A DNA stretch of 64,000 nucleotides from Danio rerio (Eukaryota > Chordata > Actinopteri > Cypriniformes > Danionidae): assembly GCF_049306965.1 (NCBI RefSeq), contig NC_133197.1, forward strand, positions 6,977,001-7,041,000. Direction: 5' to 3'. The translations under genes and the position numbers were made by a program. Every line of letters begins with the position of its first letter. Position 1 is the stretch's first letter. The notes under the pieces were generated by a model that did not search any database, was not told where the DNA came from, and saw only the letters and a list, made by a program, of their open reading frames with translations. Shown here in pieces: positions 1 to 11,783 of the stretch.

Positions 1-858
1 TTTGCTAGGTAAATGTAAAATGTAAGAGGTATGTTAAAAAAACATGGTAGGGATTACCATGACACACAGAGTTTCATTCTGAATTTTAAAATGAACACAA
101 TGTTAATGTTTTTATTGATTTATTTAGCTTAAATGTCACATTTAATACTATTGGACCAATGAGATTGGTATGTGAGTGCAAGTAATGATTGGTGGTTTTC
201 AAGAACACACATTTGTATAATGACATGATCTGTAGTATTTCAGTGTTAAGGTCGTTAATGAGGACGAGCCTCGTGTCCTTAGGGCTCAATTTTCCTTTAA
301 ACCTCTTTATAAAAAAAATAATAATAATAATAATATTCGCTGACGATACTGAACTATACCTTTCATTCGTACCTGCTTTATTTAATCTTTTTGAATTTTA
401 TAAAATGATTTATGATTCTATTTTTCGAATCAGCTATTAATGTACCATTATTATACTACATTACATCTAAAGTGCTTTGAGCGTTAAGAAAGCATTAAAT
501 ACAATGCAACAAATTATTCTACTATTATTATTATTATTATTATTATTATGAAGTTTGTTGGACTGAACAGGATTCATGTAAACACCGTATTTCTATATTT
601 CTAAGCTATTGCTATCAGATTGAAACTGGTGACTTTAACTGGTCATTAGGAATTAAAGCAAACATTCACTTAATACTTAAACAGACAGAAACACAAGTCA
701 CAATTTGCAATATTAATCTTTACATTGGCTGTTAGCTTTGATTATTTGACTCTTTCTGGGGTATTTATCAAAAAATAGCTCTGTTAGAAGAGATGAACAG
801 GAAATCATCTTTTAGTGTCTGTTTGTCCAGAATTCACCTGACCAGAGGTTATTGTGCG
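1..858. other. 5' intergenic stretch, no gene seen
   Basis: AT-rich sequence with no convincing exon. Short ATT/ATA simple repeats lie at about 311-335 and 522-549. Small open frames here show no domain, signal peptide or splice context. Confidence 0.6.
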
Positions 859-872
859 TCTAAAGAAGATCA

Positions 873-935
873 AACCACAGCAGGTTTCAGTTTGACTCGC
901 GTTGAGTTGCTAATAATCACACCTCTGACAAAGTG
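873..935 (+). promoter_or_regulatory. Upstream RUNX/IRF module of gene A
   Basis: AACCACA (RUNX-type, 873-879) is followed by TTTCAGTTTGACTCG (885-899), which holds an IRF-type half site (AANNGAAA on the other strand) and a near AP-1 site with one mismatch. The block sits about 485 bases before the gene A start. It aligns with blocks before gene B, gene C and the orphan exon. The shared tail GTTGAGTTGCTAA lies just downstream here and in gene C. Conservation is seen; binding is inference. Confidence 0.45.
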
Positions 936-1358
936 AGATAGCTGACAGTTTCAACTCTGTTTTTTTTTTTCCATTAATTACCTCTGCATGATTACAAACC
1001 CTTTATTAAATCTATTATTAAAAGATTCATTACATTATGACATAAGATTGTCACTGCATTACTGATTTTGCATACAGCATGTGTTCAGAGTGTGTGGTTG
1101 TAAACTATACAAGGCTCTATCTGTACACATTTGCGCTTTAAAATATATTTTGGTCTTTAAAAAGCACAGAATAGCACCTAAAAGCTGCAAAAGTTAATCC
1201 GTACCACTCCGATGACAGCTTTTGTACCTTTACTTCTGAGAGTGTGTTGTGGGAGGACTCACAGACCAGATGAAGAAGCTGGGCTTCAGCGAATAATCAC
1301 ACTTTACAAACACGCTTGCAAAAGTCAACACTCCAAAAGTCAAACACGCTTAAAGGAA

Positions 1359-4300
1359 ATGGTTCACATTTTTGCTTTGTTCTTGTTGTGCTGGTGGCTT
1401 CCAATTGGTAAGTTATGAATGATTTATCAAAAGACATTTTCAGTTTCAGATTATTATCTGCTAAAGTTAAATACAGCATATGAATTTTTTTTTTAATCCA
1501 CAATGATCAAATTAATTATTGGTCACTATTCTTTATATTCACATCTCATTTTCCGGTGCCAGTTTTAAATTAATTTACAGTATACAATAATCTGAAACTA
1601 TGGACCCTTTTCACAAGCATGTTATGACGTGTTTAACAGTCATCATTATCTTAACTCAATGAAAGTTTTTAATGTTTTAATTTATTAAAAAAAATAAAAT
1701 AAAAAAATGTATGAACATTTGGCGTCACGATCGCCTCACAGCAAGAAGGTCACTGGTTTGAACCTCGGGTGGGTCAGTTGGCATTTCTGTGTGAAGTGCA
1801 AAGACATGCAGTATAGGTGAATGGGATAAGCTAAATTGTCTGAAGTGTATGAGTGTGAATGGGTGTGTATGGATGTTTCCCAGTTATGGGTTGCAGCTGG
1901 AATAGAATCCGCTGCCTAAAACATATGCAGGATAAGTTGGCGGTTCATTCTGCTGTGATGACCCCAGATTAATAAAGGGACTATGCCGAAGAAATATTAA
2001 TGGATTGAATGAGCATTTATGGATGTATTATGTCATCTTTGTGTCAAATAAGAAAAAACGAATTGCCACTTGCGCGAGGCGTTTTTAATGCAGCGTCTAA
2101 GGCAGGACAGTAAATTTGATGTTATTCTGTCTTCTGGCTGCAGTTATCAGTTTTCCTTTTTTCTGATAGTCTTGATAACACCATTGTGGCGTTTTTATTT
2201 TATTTATTATTATTTCAGCAAACAGGATTGTAAAAGAAAAAAGAAAAAAAAGATTTGTTGTGCTTTACCATTCACTCTAAGTTTACCCAACTATGACAGA
2301 GTATGCCACTGAGAAACACGAAAATGTGAAAAGGGTCTATTAAATTAAATTTGATATATGCTTTTATCTTGAGTGACTTAAAGACGACAAAAGAAGAAAT
2401 TAAATTAGCAAAAGAACAAAAATATGTTGGTGCTGCATAGTCTGTTGTGAATTTAAGTAAAGGAATGAAGATAGTTGCAAATATCGTTCATTTATTTTCC
2501 CTTGGCTTAGTCTCTTATTTATCATCAAGTGTCACCACAGTGGAATGAACCGCAAACTATGCCAGAATATGTTTTATACAGTAGATGCCTTTCCAGCCAC
2601 AACGCAGTACTGGGAAACACCCATACACTCTCTCACTCTCCAAAAGGCCAATTTTGTTTACCTAATTCATCTATACACATGTCTTTGGACTGTTGGGAAA
2701 ATTGAAGCACCCGGAGGAAACCAAGGCAGAGGTCTGCACAGGACTGATTTTTTAAAATCCTGCTCTGGCTAGGTTTTATTCCGCACCAGACCGCTCACAT
2801 TGTATATTCAGTCTTTGTTCACCCCTTGCCACTTAGAATATTTTTCTATTAAACTGTTCCTGCTAAATTTAGATCTGGTTTCCAAAATCTCACATTTAAA
2901 TTGGGTACTACCAAAATAGAGAGACAACAGATAAAGTGTAGGCTGTGCAAGGATTGTAGGCTAAATGTCAGTTTTATTTGCCCCTTTGTGATAAGTGCTA
3001 CCTTAAACCTGAGCTTCCAGTCTTGTGACTGCTAAAGGGTAAAACATTGAGATATTATCACATCGCGCAAAGGGTAATTTCAATCTCAAGTATTCACTGA
3101 GATTCCAGTGTGTTTGTTGATCAATAAACTGTTGTAATGTAAAAGCCCCAGTCTGGTCCGAGTTTCTCCCCCCAAAAATCGTCAGTCTACAGCGATCGCT
3201 GATTGGCTTCTGTACTAGTAGGCGGGGCTTCATTCGCCATATTGACCGTTACACATTTCCTTATTCAAAACTATGCGAGTGACATGTCTCGTGTATTCTA
3301 TAGTCTTTGGTAACATTACCAGATTTTTCATTTTCGGCTTGTTACATTTCAATGCCTTTAATGTAATATATTTGCATACATTTATCTGTTAATTAGGAGT
3401 ACTCTAGATACTTAATCTGAGTGTAAAGTGGTTTCTGTCCTTCAGGTGTGCTTGCTAAGAAAGTAAAAGTGTCTGTGTCAGTGACTGAAGGAGATTCTGT
3501 TACTCTAAACTCTGGTGTTACTATAATACATTGGGAGAACATGCTGTGGAGTTTTGGAGCCGAAAACACTCTTATAGCTAAAATCAACATTAAGGAGCAA
3601 ATCTTCTCCACATTTGATGGCACTGACAGATTCAGAGACAGACTTAAGATGGACAGACAGACTGGATCTCTGACCATCACAAACATCACATCTGAAAATG
3701 CGGGAATTTATAATCTTGATATAAGCGGAAAAAAATGGCCATCAAAAATATTCAATGTTTCTGTTCATGGCGAGTAAAGTTCTTTAATCCTTCACAAATT
3801 CTTCAACAATTTACACTCAAACTCTGTACTGAAAATCTCTATTCTCATGTTTTCCAGCACGTCTGCTTGTTCCTGCCCTCATCTTCAACTCTTCTCTGTG
3901 TTCATCATCCCAGTATAATTATTCAGTGGTGTGTTCAGTGGTGAATGTGAGCGCTGTGAGTCTCTCCTGGTACAAAGGAAACAGTGTATTGTCCAGCATC
4001 AGTGTGTCTGATCTCAGCATCAGTCTCTCTCTACCTCTGGAGGTGGAATATCAGGATAACAACACCTACAGCTGTGTGATCAACAACACCATCAGCAACC
4101 AGACCACACATCTGGACATCAACACACTGTGCCAGCCGTGCGAAGGTACAATATGCAGTTAATTTACTGACCTGTCCTGTGATATAGATCCGACCAACAC
4201 ATTCACTTCTATTTCTTCTGGTCCTCCGGTGTCAGGTTCTCAGATAGTTTTGATATCTGCTGCTGCTGGATCTCTGATGACTTTTGTTGGAGTCGGGATC

Positions 4301-7300
4301 TTCTGGATCTGCTGGAAATGTGGAAACTCTGATCAAAAAGGCAAGTGTTACATCAGTGTTACATACATGATTCTTAAACCAGTGATAAACCCACACGGAA
4401 AGAAAATATATGGCCTGTATATGCATCTCAATTTTGCCTATATGTGGCACATTTACACATATGTGCATAAAGGTTCATATATATGCATATATCCTCATTT
4501 AGGACCTTTCCATGTGGAAATATTTTAATCAATTGATAGACAAAACTATTATTTAGCCCCTCATCGGTCAGCCCTCTTTTTGAATTCATACTTGATCTAT
4601 GCATATGATATATAGTTAATTAAAATATGTACAGGAACACATCCCAGTTAGTATGTTTTCATAGGTAAAGTACCTAAATATGTTAATAATGGAGATGACA
4701 AATGAAAAATTTTATTTATGATGCGCTTTTCTTAACCTCAAAGCGCTACAAAACATACAATAACTGTGACGAGCCAGAGGCTCAAACCCATGTTTCTGGT
4801 ATGGTAGACCTACGTTCTACCGTTTAACAACAGGAAGAGGTGATGAACCAAGTTGCTAAGGTACAAGGTCTAGTTCAACAAAAGGTGTTTATTTAGGAAA
4901 TCCAAAATCATCAAAATAGCAGCCAGCCAAAAACACAGGAAGTCTACAAGACTGACTACAGCCAAGCAGGTAACAAACAAAGTTCTCCGTAGAGCACAGG
5001 GACAAGAGCACATCAAACCCAAAAACCAAGTGACAAGTGAAGAAAAGAGGGTAAAATAAATAGGCTAGTCTACGACACAGCTGAACAAGATTAACACAAA
5101 TGAACCCAAACAGAAAACACTGGGAAAAATAGCGACATCATGTGGAGATGAAAAACACCAATAGTTCAGAAGATGTCAATAACAAAAAAGAAAAAAAATG
5201 CAAAGAATGACAAGCTTGCATAAAATCCCTGTAAGAAGTCAGAGTCATATCGCAATAATGAAACGATAAATTAGCAAAATGTTAGAAATTTTATAAAAGG
5301 GACTGAGCTAAATGCTTTGCTAAAAAGATGCGTCTTAAGAAGCTTTTAAAAACAGTCCAAAGAAACAGCTTCCTGATAGTTGTAGATAATGCATTCAATA
5401 ATATTGTCGCACAATAAGAAAAAGCCCTACCTTCTATGGTTTTTAAGTCTACAGCATGGCTGATACAAAGCGAGTCCACATGCAGAAAGAAAACAGATAT
5501 GCACAAATGTAATCTGGGCCCGGTTTTTCAAAAGTAATCCACTAGGATTTTGGATAAGGGATTGGATCAAATCTTGAAAATGGGTTTTTCAAAAGAAAAA
5601 ACGGATTACCTAATCGGATTAGATCACGTAATCTAATCTTGGTTTTGATACGGATCAAACCTTTACTTTGGGTTTTTCAGACCTTTTTTGTAGGATTTGG
5701 ATCACTTTGATCCAAAAAACCTGGATTAAACTGATCCCATCAGAAGGGTGGATTTAGTGTGGATTTTATGCCCAAAATGTAATGAAAACTTAAAAAATGT
5801 ATTAAATAATACTATTTTTGGATCATGCAGTATCTTACGAGATATACTATTTATTAATAAGGTTTTAATTTTATTTGTTCATCTGTCAGGCTATAGTGAT
5901 TATTGGCTTCAACATATTTAGGCTTTCAGTATAGGCCTACGGCAAACAGCTGTCAAAATTGACCAGAAACAATACATTTTATTCTGTCACTAATTTATAT
6001 ATACATTCATCACAATAAAAAATATATTTGTTTTTAGAATATTTATTAGTGATGCATGCAATGATTACAAAATAACCAAGAAAATGCAAAGAATGGCAAT
6101 CACTGATTTTTGAAATCACCTTCAACAACTGCAAAAAGAGACTGAAAGGGCAGAAGCACAGCTTCATCTGGCCGAGGAACAACTTACTCTGACCAAACTG
6201 CAGCAAACCAAGACCACATTTGAGATTCACCTCCTAAAGGCTTTGCTCAGACAAGCTACTCTCTCCACATCAGATGAGGAAGTCTGAGTTTTTGACATTG
6301 ACATTTTTTTATTTACATCTATATTTGTAACTTATTAAAAATACCTCAATGTACAGTGTTTGTGTTGTAGGTCTCAGATAAACGGACTGCTGGAACAGGA
6401 TGGGGTGGGCTTTTTATTGTTTTTTTTTTTAAGTGTGTGTTTTCATTTCTAATAAAAATAAAGTTATATTTACCCCACACTGGCTATTCTACTTGTTGCT
6501 CTTTTCATAGGCCTGTCTATCCATCTACATTGTGTTTGAGCACTGGTAATCCAGATTTAGTGATCCTGAAAAGTTCCTATCCGGATCAGATTGATCCAAT
6601 CCAATGTTGCTTCGAAAAACTGGCTCAAAAAGTAAGCTGGATTACGTGATCACGGATCGCAAAAACAGGATTACTAAATCCGGATCAGTTTTATCCAGAT
6701 TAAACCTTTTGAAAAACCGGGCCCTGGAGCTTACCTATTTGCTGATCACACACACAAAATACTGATTATGTGTTAAACATTTTACTCTACTATGGTAAAT
6801 GTTTTATATTCAAGTATAAAAATGTGCTAATGTCAAATTTAATTAATGCCATTTTATTATCAAAATGTAAGGAATAATTGATGACAGACCATGGAATTAT
6901 TACTAAAATAATGCACAAGCACGGTGGTGATAGACATGATATGAAGCAGATTCAAGGCATTATTTTCCAATAACAACAGATTTGAGTAAATTATTCCAGT
7001 TGTTCTCGTCCCCACAGCTAAAGATAGTGTTCAGACGTTGTATTTAGGACATTTGCCAGGTTTTTGTACTCAATCTGCTCCTGTGTATAGGACTAGCTTC
7101 TTTCACATCTCATCCAAAGCCTTCTGTTGTGTTTTGATGTGTTGTAGCTGTGAAATAACTGTCTGTGTGGGTCCTAATGCCCCAGTATATTGACTTTATG
7201 CACCATCTTTCATATGAGATGTTAAACTGAGGTCCCTACTCTTTTATAAAATCACTTTGAAAAAAAAAGTAGGGTGGTCTACTACCTTCTACCTACTACT

Positions 7301-8512
7301 TCTACCCCGGTGGTCTGGCGATCTGTACCTCCTCAGAATGTGCTACCGGTAGCTTAATCTGTCATGTTTCACCAAATCAGGGTTAGCACATCATTCAAAT
7401 GTCTATCAGAATGAACTAGCACATTAAATAAGTATGTAAAAACAGGGGTAGCACATATTGTCAGCTTCAAATATCCATCGAAATTTACTACTACTCTGTC
7501 GAACAATGTTGAAAAAGGCGTAGCAACTTCAAATGTTTATCAGAGGTAACTACTGCCTTAATTATTTTTTTTATTTTCTTAGTTTTATATTTAATTTGTT
7601 TATTAGAGTGGTAGTTCATTCCGATTGACATTTAAAGCTGACAAAATGTGCTAACCCTGTTTATATACACTTTCGTTAAGGAGGTAGTTCATTCTGACAT
7701 TTGAAGCTGAAAAGATAAAGACCCTTTTAGATGAAATATGACAGATTGAGCTATCGGTAGCACATTCTTGGGTGGTAACACGATCGTCAGAACACTGGCG
7801 TTCTGGCCAAAATTTGCCACTGGCCTCTGCCCATTATGGCCTCCTAACTATTCCCAGATCATAATTGGTTTCATCCCTCTGTCTCCTCTCCACCAATCAG
7901 CTGATGTGTGGTGTGCGATCTGGAACCATATGGCTGCCGTCGCATCATCCAGGTGGATGCTGTACACTGGTGGTGGATGAGGAGATTCCCTCTAATGTGT
8001 ATATGGCTTTGAGTGTCTAAGCGCTATATAAATGGAATTATTATTACACAGCAGCTTAGAATGTTTATCATTAGCCAATCAGAATCAATTATTCAACCGA
8101 CCTGTAGTATACATGTAATAAAATAGCACACACTGTATGTTGTGACGACTGAACTAGCTGAGTTTTGCCATTTAAAATCCATTTTTGTTGTTGAAACAGT
8201 TCAGCCGAATAAAGATGAGCTCACTTTAGCAGTTATTTCACATCAGCCATCGTTCTGTGAAAGAAACTCACAATCATGGGTAAGATCATTTACTACCAAT
8301 TTAGGAGTTAGTTGCATAATTTTAGCAATGAAGTAGATGTGTGCATTATTATTATGCAAAAAATATTATTGTGCAAAAATTCAAGTCTTCACTAAATTAT
8401 GATGTTTTCCTTTCTTTATTCTTTTATTTTACAGAAAGCTGATGAGGTGGCTCATGTAGAGTATGTGATGCTTGGTGACCATGAGATGATGAACAAACCA
8501 GTATTTTCTTAA
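1359..8512 (+). CDS. Gene A: CD2/SLAM-like Ig receptor with ITIM tail (six exons)
   Basis: Exons read as 1359-1407 (signal peptide), 3446-3769 (V-like), 3858-4145 (C2-like), 4236-4340 (transmembrane), 8200-8279 and 8435-8512 (cytoplasmic). They give about 307 residues. Splice phases 1-1-1-1-0 match genes B and C. The V domain (residues 17-124) has no cysteine, as in CD2-family first domains, and keeps RFRDRLK and GSLTI. The C2 domain (125-220) has SLSWYKGN and YSC, and ends in C-x2-C before the membrane. The transmembrane segment has no charged residue. The tail ends with VEYVML around Tyr292, a canonical ITIM pattern. Oddities: exon 2 ends at a GC donor where paralogs have GT; the YNC cysteine is Tyr; the proximal tyrosine motif reads LTLAVI (Leu265). 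Likely an inhibitory leukocyte receptor, though the odd donor may make it poorly spliced. The exact orthologue is not recognised. Confidence 0.75.
1721..2010 (+). repeat. tRNA-derived SINE, DANA/HE1-like
   Basis: Contains GCCTCACAGCAAGAAGGTC, the box-B-like GGTTTGAACCTCGG, the CAGTTGGCATTTCTGTGTG core and the tail GGATAAGTTGGCGGTTCATT ... TTAATAAAGGGACTA. An internal part is missing compared with other copies as I recall the family. Lies in gene A intron 1. Confidence 0.75.
2487..2735 (-). repeat. Degenerate DANA/HE1-like SINE, reverse orientation
   Basis: Reverse-complement landmarks of the SINE tail are visible: GGCTTAGTCTC, CACCACAGTGGAATGAACCG, CTGGGAAACACCCATACACTC and GGAGGAAACC. It is more diverged than the copy at 1721. 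Lies in gene A intron 1. Confidence 0.65.
5516..6724. mobile_element. Internally deleted PIF/Harbinger-type (ISL2EU-like) transposon
   Basis: Perfect terminal inverted repeats GGGCCCGGTTTTTCAAAAG open at 5516 and close at 6724. The termini are rich in GGATCA/TGATCC subrepeats. Inside, 6121-6288 on the plus strand is open for 55 codons and encodes a Gln/Glu/Leu-rich coiled coil with heptad spacing, ending [18 protein letters not shown] and then a stop. Such C-terminal helices occur in the Myb/SANT-like accessory protein of Harbinger elements. No transposase was seen, so this is a non-autonomous remnant in gene A intron 4. The superfamily call rests on the termini and the coiled coil; a target duplication was not clear. 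Confidence 0.55.
7000..8055 (+). repeat. Old SINE/LINE-derived repeat split by a foldback insertion
   Basis: Left part holds CTAGCTTCTTTCACATCTCATCC and GATGTTAAACTGAGGTCC. Right part holds CACCAATCAGCTGATGTGTG, GGTGGATGCTGTACACTGG and the 3' end GCGCTATATAAATG followed by ATTATT. A related left part occurs at about 63000-63075. Family name not recalled. Lies in gene A intron 4. Confidence 0.45.
7335..7769. mobile_element. Foldback MITE
   Basis: Long imperfect arms face each other: AGAATGTGCTACCGGTAGC at the left and GCTATCGGTAGCACATTCTT at the right. They continue inward with TTAATCTGTCATGTTTCA and its diverged complement. It interrupts the repeat at 7000-8055. No coding sequence. Confidence 0.55.
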
Positions 8513-8642
8513 GTACTAAATCCAGAGGTGTCGTCACTTTTACTTGGAAATTATGACAACTTTAGAGGCTGAGTCTATAACATTAATTTTTAAGTCGATA
8601 ACATGAATTAATTAGGTTTGATTAAGGGTTAAAGCATCTTTA

Positions 8643-8649
8643 AATACAC

Positions 8650-8702
<53 letters not shown>
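8643..8702. repeat. (TAA)n microsatellite
   Basis: Uninterrupted TAA repeat in the 3' UTR/flank of gene A. Confidence 0.9.
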
Positions 8703-8754
8703 CCGGATTGTAATCCAAGTGTGTTAATTCAATTCTTTTAAAAAGGTACTGTTG

Positions 8755-8760
8755 AATAAA
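8755..8760 (+). terminator. Poly(A) signal of gene A
   Basis: AATAAA about 245 bases after the gene A stop codon. It is the first canonical signal in the 3' flank. Confidence 0.5.
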
Positions 8761-9361
8761 CACTGGCTGTATATTTCAAAGATCTAAAGTTGGGTCATTT
8801 TATTAATATTTAAATCTTTCTTCACTGATCTGCAGTTAAACGAAAATTATTTATCTTATAAATGTCGCCATCAAGTGGATCAACTGTAGTATCACTCACT
8901 CTTTCACTCCTGGGCTGTATCTGAAATCGCCCCCTTTATACTTAAATGGAGATTAAGTGCACTATTTTTTAAAGCAGACATTTTAGTAGTGTCCGAAACT
9001 ATAGCATATGTTATATAGTGTACTCAATCAACCCCACAATGTAAAGTAATAACGTGTCTGCAACCAGGGTATAATCAAAAGCTAGAAAATCTCATAATGC
9101 AGTACACACATTTGACCACAAGATGGCATCTAAAGCACAATTCCATAGGTCTGTGGTTAAAAAAAGAAACTTAATGTAACGTTTGTATAGCCTACCTGAC
9201 TGAAATCAAAAGTCTTTATTTCATTGCCAATTGACAGCTCGCTAAGTGTAAAAATAATCATAATCAGAGCCCATAAACTGTTGATGCATTTTCACACCTT
9301 CCAAAGACTGGGACATTAAACCTTTAACAAATTAATTCGTAATTTAATCGTTTTAGATTTA

Positions 9362-10738
9362 TATTCAGCCCAGGTGAGTAGGGGGAGGCTGCAGACTTGG
9401 ATCTAGACAGATCTACGGCCCAAGCAGTTTTACGCCCCTGTTGTTCCTGTTGTGTCTAGTAGAGGGAGGCAGTACAGTGTTATTTTAAGCCTCCAGAACT
9501 TTATTACACCCAACCAAACGCGACACCATGAAAAGGTATCTATGTTAAATACGTGTTTAAAACATTAGCAAACATGAAACTTAAACCTTTTTTTATTAGA
9601 TTAAGGTTGATATGACTGTATGTCAACACAAACAAATTGGTGTAGTATAACAGCAGTGTGTTAGTTTGACTCAATTTTAGGCAACTGTGTGCAGGCCAGC
9701 TACATGTTCTACATCAACAAAAGAATAAAATAACATTAACCTACATAAGAAAGTGTGTTATGAAGGCTAATTTTCTTTTACCTTTTTGTCTCAGCAAGGG
9801 AGTAATTATTACATATTTAATAATTATTTAAAGATATATATTTTCTCATAGATTAGACAATACACTTGCATGGTCTGGGTTGTCAGCCAAATCTACACTT
9901 CAACTACACTACATTATTCCTCCAAATTTGACTTTCTTAAATACTGAAATAAATCTAAACAGATCTGAAAATTTAATTGATTTTATTTTAAATTTTAAAA
10001 TTTCATTGCTTTCAATTACAATCAATATAATACAATCCTGTTCTAGTTTAAACAATTAAACTATCATATATCCATAAATGCATATAGAAACTCAATTATA
10101 AATGGTCTACTCATTTTTGTTCATATACAGTACATTTTATATATTACCAATGAAGTTTGCATTGCGCATGCAATCATATTGTTTATCCCTTATTTTTTTC
10201 ATCATATTTATTGTAACAATACCTCTGCATTCTTATCAAAGCACATCATTACTCCATATTACACTGTATTGTTTGGTTATCACTTTGTTATTTTCAAAAT
10301 GCAAATTTATATATAAACAATACAACAAATGTATATCTCTATATGAAAACGTATAGCTAGGCTACAATTAACCATTACAGTATCCAACAACTTTTGTTTT
10401 TAATTTTTTTAATTAAATTAATCTAAATTAATTTGCAATAGAGCTTTTGCAAATCTGGAATTATTTGGTGAGTGTATCAATTCTGCATATTTTATAGTGA
10501 GTTTATAACTCACTTTATGATACATTAATCTAGCGTTCATATTTAGCGTAATCTAATTAAAATTATATATATTTATTAACAGGACATTTAATAATCTGAG
10601 AGCGTTGACTTCAAATGTATTATGTGGTCATGTATCTTTCATCCCCCCTACTGAACGCATTAGGAACAACAGGGGCGTAAAGCTGTGGGGCGTAAAACTG
10701 CCTGGATCCAAGTCTGCAGACGCCCCATATAGGCCCAG
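9362..10738. mobile_element. Non-autonomous DNA element with inverted ends
   Basis: CTGCAGACTTGGATC, AGTTTTACGCCCC and CCTGTTGTTCCT near the left end recur in reverse complement near the right end (10640-10735). The interior is AT-rich with no coding capacity. Superfamily not assigned. Confidence 0.45.
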
Positions 10739-11293
10739 GTTGATGGTAATAATGTTGTGTATTGTCTGGTTGTGTTAGAATTTGTACAGAGTAAGGTTGA
10801 CTCATTCAATCAACCACCAGAGGGAGCCCTCTCTGCAGTACTCATCTGATTGCTTTTTCATGATTATGTCTTTGGCGTCTGGTTTGGATTTGTAGTAAAA
10901 TCTGTTTGCAAACTTCTTGTAAAGGGATTTTTTTATGAAGACTCCGTGCCCAGTTTGTGACAGTATTTTTAAAATATCCAATCAAGGATTTATCTGTAAG
11001 GTTGTGCTAAAATGCATTGGATGTAAACAAAACCATTATTTACTATTTGTTTTGTGCACCCATATGTTGTATTTTATTTGTTTCCTTTGTTTCTTATTAT
11101 GTTCACCTGTGTCTTATTTGGTTTTTCCATTAACCTGTGTAATAGAGGCCTCGGTTTAGGTCTGCCTAATGTCCTGTCTTCGCATGGGAAAGGGTTTGCC
11201 TTAAAGTTTTTTCAAAATATTTGTTTTGTAAATAAAAAGGCAACAACTGCAAATTAGGTAATTTGCTCATTATTACGCTTACCTGCACTACGA

Positions 11294-11573
11294 CTTACGC
11301 TGCGTTCAAACTAGAGTTTGTGTGTGCGAAATTCTGTTGTGCGTCGCTGCGAAAAGGGGCGGGATTAAACAAGATTATTAGACATTAAAAAAGCGAGCGA
11401 TTGCTCCATGTTTTAATTCTTTCGAGAGATGTCATGTTTTGATCCTTGATTGGTCTCATGTAGTCAAGTGATGTGATTTTTGATGCATGACCTTACGTTT
11501 CCGGTCTGATGCATTTGCATGCATATGAATAAAAGTCTATGGGGAGAAAAGTCCAGTGTGACCACAGCTTAAG
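11294..11573. mobile_element. Short DNA transposon (copy 1 of 3)
   Basis: Ends resemble GCTGCGGTCACACTAGAGTT and its complement. Internal landmarks AAAAGGGGCGGGATTAAAC and AGTCTATGGGGAGAAAAGT are shared with the copies at 31207-31515 and 40958-41270. Confidence 0.6.
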
Positions 11574-11783
11574 TGCCATAGGGTTGACAAACTCCTACTG
11601 TGGAAGAAATGTTAAGGCACTGTGATAGGAGCCACCTATGCAATAAGTACATTCATGAAATTTTCTATCTGTTATATCTAAGTGAAAGCAATTGGGAACA
11701 GAAGAAACTCCAAGTGGATGCTGCACATGGATGGATGGATGGGTAGATGTCCCCCACCCCCAATCATGCTTCTCTGTCTAGAG

